Shown piece by piece: positions 51,695-61,434 of a stretch of DNA of 64,000 nt. Source of the DNA: Pelecanus crispus (lineage: Eukaryota; Chordata; Aves; Pelecaniformes; Pelecanidae); the NCBI RefSeq assembly GCF_030463565.1, contig NC_134655.1, forward strand, positions 6,522,372 through 6,586,371, read 5' to 3'. The notes below the pieces were generated by a model. It saw only the letters and a list, made by a program, of their open reading frames with translations. It did not search any database and was not told where the DNA came from. A program made the position numbers and the translations under genes. The first letter of the stretch is position 1. Each line of letters opens with the position of its first letter.

Positions 51695-52453
51695 ACTATC
51701 CTTGGTATTCAGTGTGAGCTACAAAAGCAACTCCGAAACTTTATATCCTTGGATCAACTTCCTATGACACCCAGGTATAGTGACGGCAAGTGCTATGAGG
51801 GAGTGAAGCAACCGAGATTTGCAGCTATTCCTTCAGTATTCGGAAAAGGCATCAAATTCGCTATAAAGGATGGTATAGTGACAGCTGACATTATAGGCGT
51901 GGCTAACGAGGACAGCCGGCGCATTGCTGCCATCCTCAACAACGCTCACTATCTGGAGAACCTGCATTTCACCATAGAGGGCCGAGACACGCATTACTTC
52001 ATCAAGCTGGGGTCTTTGGAAGAAGATTTGGCCCTCATCGGCAACACCGGAGGACGACGCATCTTGGAGAATGGCGTCAACGTCACAGTGTCGCAGATGA
52101 CCTCTGTGATCAACGGGAGGACTAGACGCTTTGCTGACATCCAGCTCCAGCACGGCGCGCTCTGCTTTAACGTTCGGTATGGAACAACGGTGGAAGAAGA
52201 AAAGAACCATGTCTTAGAGATAGCCAGGCAGAGAGCCGTGGCTCAGGCCTGGACTAAGGAGCAGAGACGGCTGCAGGAAGGGGAAGAAGGTATTAGGGCA
52301 TGGACAGATGGAGAGAAACAGCAGCTTCTAAGCACTGGGCGGGTACAAGGCTACGATGGATATTTTGTTTTATCTGTGGAGCAGTATCTCGAACTTTCTG
52401 ACAGTGCCAATAATATTCACTTTATGAGACAGAGTGAAATAGGCAGAAGGTAA
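51695..52453 (+). CDS. TENM1: TENM1 terminal coding exon: linker, Tox-GHH-like domain and TCAP-1
   Basis: The coding part is 759 bp: 252 codons and a TAA stop at 52451-52453. It begins TILGIQCELQKQLRNFISLD and encodes partial residues 1165-1416. The order is an antibiotic-binding-like/linker region (FGKGIKFAIKDGIVTADIIG, NAHYLENLHFTIEGRDTHYF), then a helical Tox-GHH-type segment (YGTTVEEEKNHVLEIARQRA, QAWTKEQRRLQEGEEGIRAW), then the TCAP region. A monobasic/dibasic RTRR site lies at 52118-52129. The sequon NVT is present. The last residues SANNIHFMRQSEIGRR identify teneurin-1 rather than its paralogues. The domain lies outside the YD shell and is used in receptor contacts; no nuclease activity should be assumed from the family name. 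Confidence 0.97.
   Translation, partial: TILGIQCELQKQLRNFISLDQLPMTPRYSDGKCYEGVKQPRFAAIPSVFGKGIKFAIKDGIVTADIIGVANEDSRRIAAILNNAHYLENLHFTIEGRDTHYFIKLGSLEEDLALIGNTGGRRILENGVNVTVSQMTSVINGRTRRFADIQLQHGALCFNVRYGTTVEEEKNHVLEIARQRAVAQAWTKEQRRLQEGEEGIRAWTDGEKQQLLSTGRVQGYDGYFVLSVEQYLELSDSANNIHFMRQSEIGRR
52319..52441 (+). other. TENM1: TCAP-1 peptide coding segment
   Basis: These 41 codons, QQLLSTGRVQ to FMRQSEI, correspond to the teneurin C-terminal associated peptide 1, a CRF-like neuropeptide reported from the last teneurin exon. They are followed by Gly-Arg-Arg and the stop, the usual amidation and dibasic processing signal. The sequence has Ser at position 5. As remembered, the rodent peptide has Gly there and the human one Ser. 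Whether the peptide is released here cannot be told from DNA. Confidence 0.85.
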
Positions 52454-53089
52454 CAAAGAAAATCTCTGCCTTTGCGTCACCAAAGACTGCCTGTTTTTAA
52501 ACGTAAAATGGTTTATTGTATTGGTTTTTCTAGATCAGAACTCTGTATATATAAATATAGAGGAAAAAACATATCCAACTGCCTTTAAATGTGACAGAAG
52601 ATGGTATTTTAATATTGTTTGTTTAACTCTTCGAGAGATGCCGGTGACGATTTTTAGTTCTTGTGTGGCAGTATTCAAAAATTTCAGAAGCAGAGTCCTG
52701 ACAGCTGAGCGGCGCGACCTGCGCGCGAAGTTCCCAGGGTGACACCGCACATCCCTGCGGGGTGGGGGATAGCGCAGCGTGCTCTGCCTTCTTCTAAAGA
52801 AACACGACTTTTTTGTTGTTAGTTTAATAATTCACCAATTATTTACAAGGTTACAGAGCCTGATTCTGCAACCCGTGTTTACTGGGTAGTTTTTTCACCC
52901 AGTGAGATCTCCCGTAAGTTCAAGGGATTGCATACAGAAACCAGACTGTGTATGGGAACTTCGTAGCTGCTCACCAACCCCGCACATGCCATTCCTCACA
53001 GCTATGATCTAAGGGATTTTCTAACCCGGGAAACCCAACTTGTATCGGATGCAGTACAGAAAGGCTGTCCCGTATGGCCTTTAGCTTTG

Positions 53090-53400
53090 CTCAGCCGTAG
53101 CCGAGTCTCAGCCACTCGGTGACGAACGCCACGTCGCGTCTACTTTTGCGCGTGGGGGGCCCGTCCCCCAAGGTTTCCCTCGGCACTGGGTTATGCTGGA
53201 GTCCGGCAGCACGCGTAGAGCTGCCGGTCTTCCTGGCGGAGGGGTGCAGGGCGGCACCGCCCTGCTGGGCTTCGGCCCGGCGTCAGGGGTGGCCGAAGAA
53301 GGGCTTTGCGAGCACTATAGTCGACATCCGCGTGCTCCAGGCTGGGCTCTAAATCAGTGCGTTTGGGACAACCCTCGTTACCCAGCTGGGAGGGCCCCCA
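53090..53400. other. CpG-rich patch in TENM1 3'UTR
   Basis: There are many CpG dinucleotides (gacgaacgccacgtcgcg and similar) in a stretch flanked by AT-rich UTR. The overlapping open frames here are in different frames and look like GC-rich noise. It may be a small CpG islet. Confidence 0.55.
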
Positions 53401-55769
53401 AGCTGTGCAGGATCAGTCCTGTCTGTAGGCATTGGGCCAGGACTCGTCTTTTCACAGCTCATTTGGAAATTGCAGTGTTGTTGGGTTTAGGCATCGCGTT
53501 CTTTTCATCTCAAATTAATAATCCTGTTGTATTACTCATTTTTTCGAGTCTGAAGAAGACTGGTGGGTTGGGAGTTGATGAACCTAAGTGTGTGGATAGT
53601 AAATATGTTGATAAACGTAGAACATTTTGGGGATGACTCTTCACTTTTCAGCTCAATATCTAGAGCACATAGAAAAACATTATATTGCATGGGCAGAAAT
53701 TTTTATTTCCCAAGGTATCATGCGCTGCTGGCACAGTTATTTCATAGCAGAGTAGGTGATCCTTCTTTCAGCTTGTCATTTTTGAAAGACTTGATTATCG
53801 GGAGGGGAGGGCACACGGGGAGGGGGGAACGGGCAAGCAGATTTCCTTTACTGACTTTCAGAGGGAGCTAGAAGTCTTGTTATAGAGCCTGTGTATCCGT
53901 AACAGTGATGTTATTGCACATTTCTTTCAAAACAGACATAGTGAATATAATGAAACAATTTCTGCTCGTATTTATGAAAGCCAACAAAGTGCTTTCTTTG
54001 TCTTTCTTCCCTTCTTTCCAGTTTTCTTTTTTCCCTTGTTTTTGGGCAAGTGGAGCAGACTGTACCAAAGTTAGAGATGAGCCTGACCTGGCACCTGAGA
54101 CCTGACCCCCCCCCAGGGGTTTGGGCTCGGGTCTCAGCTCACACCATTAGCATCTCTTTCCAGACTCCTTCCGCTCCCCCGGGAGCCAGCGCAGCTTTGG
54201 GGGTGCAGGATCAGGCTGAGCGAGAGCCTGGCCCCTAAAACCACCCTCTACTCCCCAGCCAGGGGGACTTGTGGACCAAAATCGGCACATACGCATTCTG
54301 ATCGGGCTCATCGTTAACTGATGTACAGAATCGGGAGCTGACAGCCTCCAGGTGTGGCAGCTCTGATTTCCATAATTTTCCGTACGATCATGGAGAATTT
54401 GAATACCTCCACACCAGCCTAAAAATGGACCTTCAAATCCTTGAGCCTCTAATACGCTTTTAATCAATGGAAGAATAATTTATGAACTGTATATAGAGAG
54501 TGCATTCATAAACGTGATGATGTATTTTATCACTGATCCAAGATGTCAATATTAGAGTCTATTTTACTTATATTTTAAGCAATTATACTTTTTTGCAATT
54601 CACTAATGAGGTATCATTTTCAAACTGCTTTAAATATCCATTAGAAACAACTATTTGAAGCTATTAGAATTACCTTGAACTGTGCATTTCTAGTATGTAA
54701 TACATATTTAGTTAGCTTGTGCCTTTAGTTTCTTAAAGTTATATTTGTATTATATGCAGGAAATGCACTTTGTATTACCTACAGCTGTGTTTTTTAATAC
54801 TGCCTTGATTACTGTTGTTCTCATATTATGCCAAAAGGTCAAAGAGTGAAATGTGTTACAAGTTTGTCACTGAAAGTAGATTTGGCATTTTCCCAGTTTC
54901 TGGGTGCAGTTGAAGGCACATTTTTGAACAACATTTCTTATGAGAATATGGATGTATAAAGAATCACATGACATTACATGGCCCGGTTACAAAAGCAAAA
55001 AAAAAAAAAATGCCTTCATCGTAACAGTTTCAGAAATTTAGGAAACTAAATAAAAATGTCGTGTTGAGATGACAGTGCTAAGGAAACGAGTTATTACTGG
55101 AGGAGCACTGCAGACTGGTGTCGTAGCTACACATGGGCCAGCCAGCAGTGATTCGCGAGAACTGGAGCAAACAAGTAGCTTTGGACCATCTTGTTCATGA
55201 ACAACCTCAGATGGAGGCAGGGAGTATTTTGGTCTCCATTTTTTTTTTTTTCCTAGTAGTTAGACCAATTTCTCAGTGCTGTTTTTTTGTAGCTTTTCTT
55301 TTTTTTTTTTTTTTTTCTTTTTAATTTTGCACTATAGCCTAGAGACCCAAATGAGAAAAAGCAAAAAAGAAAAATAATGGCACGGAAATCTATACTGTTA
55401 TTTAGATCAGATAATTTGATGCTAGCGTTCTGCACTGCAAACAAGGTTCTGAAAGTGGGAAAAAATAAAATAAAACTAATTAAAATAAAGTAAAAACCAC
55501 TATTGCACACTATCCTGTAGCAAATACCTGCCATGAGAAATACGTGCTATGTTTTTTACGACAGCCAAACAAATAGTGTGTGCAAGTAAGGTTTCCTTTG
55601 CTTTCATATTTATTTAGCAAATCTAGAACATTTCAAAGGTATAAATATATATATATAGATATCTATGTAGAACATAGCCAAATAAATATATATGAGCTGG
55701 TCAACGTGCAACTCGGTATACACATCCTAGCTGTTCGGTTTGAGCTCTGTAACGTCCTCTCAGCTGTAC

Positions 55770-56210
55770 AGTCGCTAGGTCGACGCGGGCTCCTTTTGGC
55801 CACGAGCGCTGCCGCAGCTCTGGCCTCGAGCCCCGCGCGCCCCTGCGCCGAGCCCCGCGCCGGGGCCGGGCTACAGAGCCGCAGCCTTGCCGGGGTGATC
55901 GGCGGCCGTGGGCGCTGCTGGAAGCCGAGGTACGCTTCCGAAGGGGCGAGCGGTTTAGGCAGAGGAGCTCCATTTTAGCCTGAGCAAAAAGAGATCGCCG
56001 GGTGCCTGGCAGGGCGTCCGTCCGCTCGGGGAGATTCGCCGTCGCGCAGCTGATCCAACACGGCGGCACTCGGATCGGGCTGCCGCCCGCGGCCGGACGG
56101 GTTCTCCCTGTCAACCGCTGGCTGTTAGTTATTCCCATCCCTGATACCAAACATTACCGGGTCGGGAGCGCCCTGACTGTCGGAGGAGTCGCTTCTCGGC
56201 AGAAACTGGG
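55770..56210. other. CpG-rich patch near the end of TENM1 3'UTR
   Basis: This is the most CpG-dense DNA in the window, with runs such as ccccgcgccggggccggg near 55850-55870 and gcgagcgg and cgtccgtccgctcg further on. It sits abruptly between AT-rich flanks. No TATA box or convincing coding exon is seen. It could be a CpG island, a GC-biased conversion patch or an unannotated promoter. Confidence 0.6.
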
Positions 56211-56786
56211 AACGGTGGAGTCGGACTCGCTGTGGATTTGTCCGGGCATTTGTCACCTGCCATTATTTGTCTAAGGAAATGTGTTCGACAATTTCCAGTT
56301 TTTTCCTTAGATCTCGTGGTGGACTTTAGCCTTTTAATAAATGTTAGTATATCAGATCGTGTCCTTGACAGTATTTTACTTGTATGAACCATGATAAAAC
56401 ATTAAAATCTTCATACTCTTCAGGCAGAAGTGTCAATAAACGAGAAAGAGAAGCATAGCATACGATATATGTCAAAGTAACGTTCCTTTTTAGCTTTCTC
56501 ATCAACAGTAAAAATGTTTACAATGTATGCCAAGATCTTCAGTTTCTGTCTAACACCAGTTAGAGGTTCTGATCTTAACAGAAATTGTGTTATAATGGCC
56601 TCAGCCTCGTTGCTAGGAAACAATAGATCCCAATTTTTTTATTCCTGCTCTAACTCCTGTGCTGAATAGTGACTGGATACTGTACAGGTTTATGTTATAT
56701 GGCTGCAGTTAAATGGTCTGATGCATTTTGCTCTGGGTTTCAGACCAGAAGCATGCATTTTCTACAGGAACATCCCAGCAACACGC

Positions 56787-56794
56787 TGTAAATA
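56787..56794 (+). promoter_or_regulatory. Pumilio-type element TGTAAATA
   Basis: An exact PUM consensus octamer lies about 70 bases upstream of the proposed poly(A) signal of TENM1. This is a sequence match only. Confidence 0.45.
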
Positions 56795-56861
56795 TTGAAA
56801 GTTAATATATTATGTGTCGATATTTGAAAAAGAAAGTACTTTGACTATTTCATTTTTAAAA

Positions 56862-56867
56862 AATAAA
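56862..56867 (+). promoter_or_regulatory. TENM1: TENM1 distal poly(A) signal AATAAA
   Basis: A canonical hexamer follows an AT-rich stretch, with a GT/T-rich downstream region (tgtgacgttgcctttgttt) about 20-40 bases later. It is the last good signal before sequence character changes to GC-rich intergenic DNA. Confidence 0.6.
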
Positions 56868-57560
56868 GGTGCAAACTGATGGCATGTGACGTTGCCTTTG
56901 TTTACATCATGTATTTGGGATATTCTGGTCGTGTCAGTAAAAGGTGCTTCCATACAGCTAAATAAGGGCTTCAGACAATATTGGTTGATTCAGAAGTTGC
57001 GGGGCGGGGGCTTGGTAGCAAGATTTGATTTTACTTCTGATTCACCAAAGTTCATGCATGTAATTCTGCAGGTTTCACTGCAGGAGAAATCACAGGCAGT
57101 TTCCGTGCACATTTCATCAGAACAAATGTGAGAGAGAAAAACAAAAAATTCTGCTAAATGCCTTTGCACTCCCAAGAACTGAGTGGGTGAAGTCAACGGT
57201 GGTGGTAGGGGACGAGGAGCAAAGGTTAAGTACCTGCACGTTCTGTAGAGCTGCCTCAAACAGATGATGAAGAACGACCGTGTGCATCAAACGTGTGTGC
57301 GTGAGGAAAAATAAGCAGCCCAGCGCACACAGCAGGGAGGAGGAGACGGTGAACCGGAGGGGCACAGGGAGTGTTGAAGGCTGAAGGAGAGGTTACGTGG
57401 TGAAAAACATATTGGAGCAGCTGGGCTGGTGCGAGGGCTGAGGCTGGAAGGGCTGCGTCGGGTGGGTGAGAAGGAAGCGAGGCGAAAGGGGTGCTCTGGT
57501 AGAAAAGGGAAGAAAACCAGCTAGGGAGACGGTGCTGATTTAGTGCTGCGGGAGGTCTGG

Positions 57561-57610
57561 CACGGCCGTAGCCGGGGAGCAGGGGCACGGCCGCAGCCGG
57601 GGAGTAGGGG
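57561..57610. repeat. 25-bp tandem duplication, GC-rich
   Basis: There are two adjacent units, cacggccgtagccggggagc and the same with C for T at position 9, each followed by agggg or its variant. They differ at two positions and lie in the G-rich intergenic stretch. Confidence 0.85.
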
Positions 57611-57698
57611 AGGGCTTCGTGGAGGCAAACCCAGAGCTGTGGCAGGATCAGTCGCTGCAGAGGAGCGGCACTGCCTTTGCTGGGGAGAAGGCAGAGCA

Positions 57699-57717
57699 GG
57701 GAGGGCCGGGGCAGGGG
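57699..57717 (+). other. Canonical G-quadruplex motif
   Basis: The run gggagggccggggcagggg has four G-tracts of at least three with loops of 1-2 bases. It lies downstream of both convergent genes, where it could slow polymerase; this role is inference. Confidence 0.6.
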
Positions 57718-60273
57718 CCAGAGTCCTGCGGGGAGCAGCAACATCAGCTGGCAGAGCCGGGGCTGCGGCAGCCAGGGGAGGGCTGGGGGCAACGGGGGCG
57801 AGGGGCTGCCTCCCACTGTGGCCGCAGCCCGGCAGGGCTGGTGGGAGGGAAGAAGCCGATGATACAGACGTTACCTGGGAAGTCATGCCCACGAAATGCG
57901 GCTGCTGCGCTCTAAAAGGATGTGTAGCTCTTCACACCTAAGTCAATGCACAAAATCTATATAATTTCCATATTACTGTTCCCATAACCAAACCTCGACT
58001 CCTCGTCCCACAGGTACCATGAGCTTCTCTCTGTTTCCACCTTGTTAAGCCTACAGCAATTCCAGACCCTTGGGTACCCAAAAGAAACAACACAAACAAG
58101 CCTCTGTCTTAATAATTTACATCACAAACTGAAACAACATTCTCAGCTTTAAATAAAAATGGCATTTCCTGGCCTATTTCATGTGTTTTTTTTTAGACGA
58201 ACAGCGCACTTCTGGAGTCAACCATAGTCAAACCAGTTATCCTCAGCTCACCGCACCGCAGGGCGGCCGAGCGGCTGCTGCTCTGTGCCAGAGGGTTTGC
58301 ACACGCAGCACCGACAGCCTCAGCCTGCGCCTGGAGTCGATAGACACTTCTGTAGGAAACAGCCCCGGGGCAAAGTGCTTCCCACTACATTTATCCCCAC
58401 CACGGTGCAATCATCTGCCGGGGATCATTTCCAAGCACACCCTCTCCAAGCTCCCAGGAGAGGCCGGGTACAGCAGGAGTTTAGACCCAGCACTTTTAGA
58501 AAGCAAAGGGCCCTCCCGGGAAGCCCGGGGACACACGCGCACCCTGCCAGCACCCACGCGGTGGTTGCCTTCGGGGAAGGATGGTTTGCAGGGGCACAGA
58601 GCCGGCAAGGACCGGCCAGGGACCAGCAGCTGCAGACATGCAGCAAGCCAGGAAACCTTTAAGGCACAGAGGAGGAGGGAGAGGTTCAAAGGGCACAAGT
58701 GACAGCAAAGCAGCGGGTGCTGCACGCTGTGCTGGCAGCGATCCGTTCAGCACCTCCATGGCTGGCATTTGCTGAATTATGTAACCATTTAAAAAAAACA
58801 GATTTTTTTTTTTTTTTTTTAAATATTTTATGAGTAAATCATGTTGGATCTGTCACTGTATTGAGATAAGACCCTTGTTTCAACCAACAAGTGTACGTAA
58901 CGAGGCATGGAGCAACACATGCATGCACAGTGTAAAATATGATGTGACGAGTCAGGGGGACGGGACATTTCACTGCAAAAGAAATTTGGCCTTCATTTAG
59001 ACAGAAACTGTCATGAACTGAAATTGTCACATCTTTGCAAAAGTATTGCCCACTGGTCCCTGTTACTATGGGGCTGTTTGTTTATTGCACTTATTCCCAT
59101 TGCTGGTTCACAAGGAACTCTTGGGCTTCACAGAAAATGCTTTATTGCTTGCACTTTCACACACTTGCTCTTATACACACACTCACTCACTGGAAAAAAG
59201 CAAAGGTAAACCATCCAGCCTTATCAAATGCTGCTTGGAGCAGCGTAACCTTGCTGAATTCTGCGCTAGCAGCCCATTTAGCTCTGTCAGTGTTTGCACC
59301 CAGCTTGCCTTTAGTGAGGTGAAAAAAAGGCAGGATCCAGGACACCAACAATTAAGTAGATCACTGGCGGAGGGTTTTTTAACGTCCTGGTGGAGGAGGC
59401 TCCCCATGCAGGCATCCTCTGTGCCGATACAAACCCGCGCTGGGCCCTCGCAGGGAGGCGGCTGCTGCCTCGGGACCCAAGCCGCTGCGGTGCCTCTCGC
59501 CCTGCCGCCGGCCACGGCTTGGCCATGTCTGCTGCGGTTCCAGCTGGCTTGTTCTCCTGAGCCTGTAGCCTGGTGTTTCTGGAAAAAGCCTCTTTACCTC
59601 TTAGGAACTGGTTCCTTCCTTCCAAGCTGTGCAGAAGAGATTGGAAGTGTGGGCACAAAGTATTTAACCGGCGCAACCCAAAGGAGGCTATACAGTGTTT
59701 AGAGCTGTATTTTTTTAAAATATATATTTTGTAGTCCATTTGCAATCACTGTTAGTTTTGTGCTTTGGAAGGGAGCACAGGAGAATCACCTTTTTTTGGC
59801 CCATCAGGACCATTTGTGCAGGTTGGAGCATGACTAACGGTGGCACAAACCAGCCAGACCCGCTGCATCCCCTCGCAGACTGAGCAAACACGGACAGGGC
59901 TGGGGCCCCTCCCAAAGCTCACGCAAGTCTGCCTGGCAGAACCCCCCCCCCAGGGGCAGCCCGGACCATGTCTACCACCCTTTGAGTGCAGTGCAGACCC
60001 AGTACTATCTCCTGAAACAAGAGGGCTGTAGGACATCCAGTCTGTTCAAGAGTGTTTCCTACTGTCTGCCAGTTCAGGCGGGGCAGCGTCATCGTGCTTG
60101 TTAACCTCTGCGTGTAAAAGGCACGTACTGCGAGTCCTCCGGTAGCCAGGTGCTAACCCTGCACAGCTGACGACTCTTGCCGATTCAAACCTCGCCTCCA
60201 GAAGCCCAAGCAGCAGCATGGAAACACAGCCAGATAGGTAAAGAGAAGCAGAGAAACTGTCACGCAAAAATAA

Positions 60274-60279
60274 TTTATT
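60274..60279 (-). promoter_or_regulatory. SH2D1A: Candidate distal SH2D1A poly(A) signal
   Basis: TTTATT on the plus strand reads AATAAA on the minus strand, about 750 bases beyond the SH2D1A stop. A GT-rich minus-strand stretch (ggctgtgtttcc) follows within about 60 bases, which makes it a better candidate than the proximal signal at 60741. Confidence 0.45.
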
Positions 60280-60740
60280 TTTTTTAAATTGTATGCAGGG
60301 GTGGTTTGTTTCAAGTACAGAGAATATGTCAAAGCAAAGAACGACGTTCTCCACTTCACTGCTTGTTCTCGGTTACTCAGTGCATTGCTTAAGCTTTTGA
60401 TCGGTTGTGCAAACTATGAATTTTGCCCAGCCAGGCAGTGGCGGACAGTTCTGCTGAGTTGCAAGGCAGAGAGCCTGGTATGGTTGGAAATCAGTTAGTG
60501 GGGATCCTCATGGTGCCAATTCTGGAATATCTTTAGGAATGGTAGGGATGACAGTCACACAGCCCACCCAAGGCAAGGCTACCTTAACGTAAGCAATTTT
60601 CCTAAGGCTATAAAAAGGGGACCTGCCCAGTTCTGCATAAATGCCAACCGGAACAAAGCAAAGCAGAGTCCAAAGTTAACCAATGTAAAAATTAGTAACT
60701 AATTATTAATTAGGAACTAATCTTGAAGTGAAAAATATTT

Positions 60741-60746
60741 TTTATT
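60741..60746 (-). promoter_or_regulatory. SH2D1A: Candidate proximal SH2D1A poly(A) signal
   Basis: This minus-strand AATAAA lies about 280 bases after the proposed stop codon. The downstream minus-strand sequence is AT-rich rather than clearly GT-rich, so it may be the weaker of two sites. Confidence 0.4.
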
Positions 60747-61027
60747 TGAAAGTGCAAAGAGAAAAAGAAGACATTACGCTATACAGTAGTTGATATTTTT
60801 TTATCCTCTCTCTCACAAAAAAAAAGGGGGGGGAACTAAATTCAAAACACTCTGAAACTTAAAACTTCTAAATTTTGAGCTAGAAATTCTATGAAATGCA
60901 CATTTCTGCAAATGTTACAAGAAAACTCACGGAGTTGTATTAACTATCATATAAATTGTTCTGTTCTAGAGCACGGACTAGAGGAGACACTGGAAGATAT
61001 GGTTAGCTCACACTTGGGGAAATATCT

Positions 61028-61068
61028 TCATGATGGCTGCAGGTGGAAGTCATGGCCGTCGTTTCTCC
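61028..61068 (-). CDS. SH2D1A: SH2D1A probable terminal exon 4
   Basis: On the minus strand an excellent acceptor (tatttttcttag) is followed by 41 bases that, joined to the split Gly of exon 3, read GRNDGHDFHLQPS and then TGA at 61030-61028. The mammalian gene has the same layout: exon 3 ends in one base of a Gly codon, and exon 4 adds about 12 residues with an R-E-D start and an L-K-A-P end. The length and phase fit, and R-x-D and a late Leu are shared, but the sequence is too short and divergent for certainty. The intron before it would be 230 bp. The alternative is that exon 3 reads through to a stop at 61273. Confidence 0.6.
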
Positions 61069-61298
61069 CTAAGAAAAATAATCACAGAGATATGAAAGGA
61101 TGAACACTGCAAGAAAGTGACAGATCAGAAGGTTCGTACCTACAAGAGCGAGGGCTCACAGTTAGGGCATATTTTTGGCAATGCCACCCTGCTGGCTAGT
61201 TCAGGAGAAAGATGCAAATAAGTCTTAAAACCTCCATCCCCACCGCCATGGAGGGCCCTGCTCAGCCGCCGCCTAGGCTCCCTCCGCCCCGCGAGTAC

Positions 61299-61434
61299 CT
61301 GGGGAGTATTTGGCTTTCGCCTGGTTGATGACTGGGTACTGCAGGGGCGTTATGATGCCTTGGTCGGGTTTCTGGAAGGCTGAAATGAGGTTGTGCACTT
61401 TCCGAAAGAGCCGCCGGTGGACCCCGGGCGCTGT
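61299..61434 (-). CDS. SH2D1A: SH2D1A (SAP) exon 3: end of SH2 domain and tail
   Basis: This minus-strand exon is 136 bp. The acceptor (ggcttcacag) lies just above 61434, and the first codon ACA is Thr, matching human residue 68. The translation [20 protein letters not shown] then [15 protein letters not shown] is a near match to mammalian SAP. The Arg in LFRK corresponds to Arg78, which in SAP contacts the SH3 domain of Fyn; the preceding Tyr is Leu here. The tail [10 protein letters not shown] is divergent and about three codons shorter than in human. The exon ends in phase 1 at ccccag|gtactc, the same phase as in mammals. SAP is a cytosolic adaptor that binds SLAM-family receptor tails in T and NK cells. 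Confidence 0.93.

Larger units (their letters stand above)
52454..56890 (+). other. TENM1: TENM1 3'UTR
   Basis: From the stop to a well-placed AATAAA at 56862-56867 is about 4.4 kb, similar to the long 3'UTR I remember for mammalian TENM1. Much of it is AT-rich with TGTA and TTTTA motifs (54480-55060), typical of a conserved neuronal 3'UTR. Earlier AATAAA words at 55049-55054 and around 55465-55490 could give shorter isoforms. Two GC- and CpG-rich patches interrupt it (about 53090-53400 and 55770-56210). Poly-T runs lie near 55240-55320. The 3' end is inferred, not observed. Confidence 0.7.
56891..60240. other. Intergenic gap between convergent TENM1 and SH2D1A
   Basis: This 3.3-kb gap holds no recognised gene. 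It includes a G-rich plus-strand stretch at 57400-57860 with a 25-bp tandem repeat and a canonical G4 motif. A second GC-rich stretch lies at 58240-58740 and a poly-T run near 58804-58820. The long open frames here (for example 57256-57816 minus, 59046-59702 plus) are compositionally biased, overlap each other on both strands and match no family I know. Confidence 0.65.
60250..61027 (-). other. SH2D1A: SH2D1A 3'UTR (inferred)
   Basis: This is minus-strand sequence from the proposed stop at 61028 to the distal poly(A) candidate. It is AT-rich, with no other gene recognised. The extent depends on exon 4 being correct. Confidence 0.45.

Noticed and set aside
51833-52210. 125-codon minus-strand open frame opposite the terminal TENM1 exon
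   Set aside because: It is a shadow of the real coding strand; the plus frame is a clear teneurin-1 match.
55240-55320. Poly-T runs as a possible retrogene poly(A) tail on the minus strand
   Set aside because: No coding remnant or target duplication is visible next to them.
57256-57816. 186-codon minus-strand open frame rich in Pro and Leu
   Set aside because: It is the complement of a G-rich stretch, overlaps other open frames on both strands, and shows no recognisable domain or splice context.
58181-58702. 173-codon plus-strand open frame
   Set aside because: It lies in GC-rich sequence with four or more competing open frames; there is no domain, signal or conserved motif.
59046-59702. 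218-codon plus-strand open frame in the intergenic gap
   Set aside because: No family resemblance was seen; several overlapping open frames on both strands in GC-rich sequence suggest chance.
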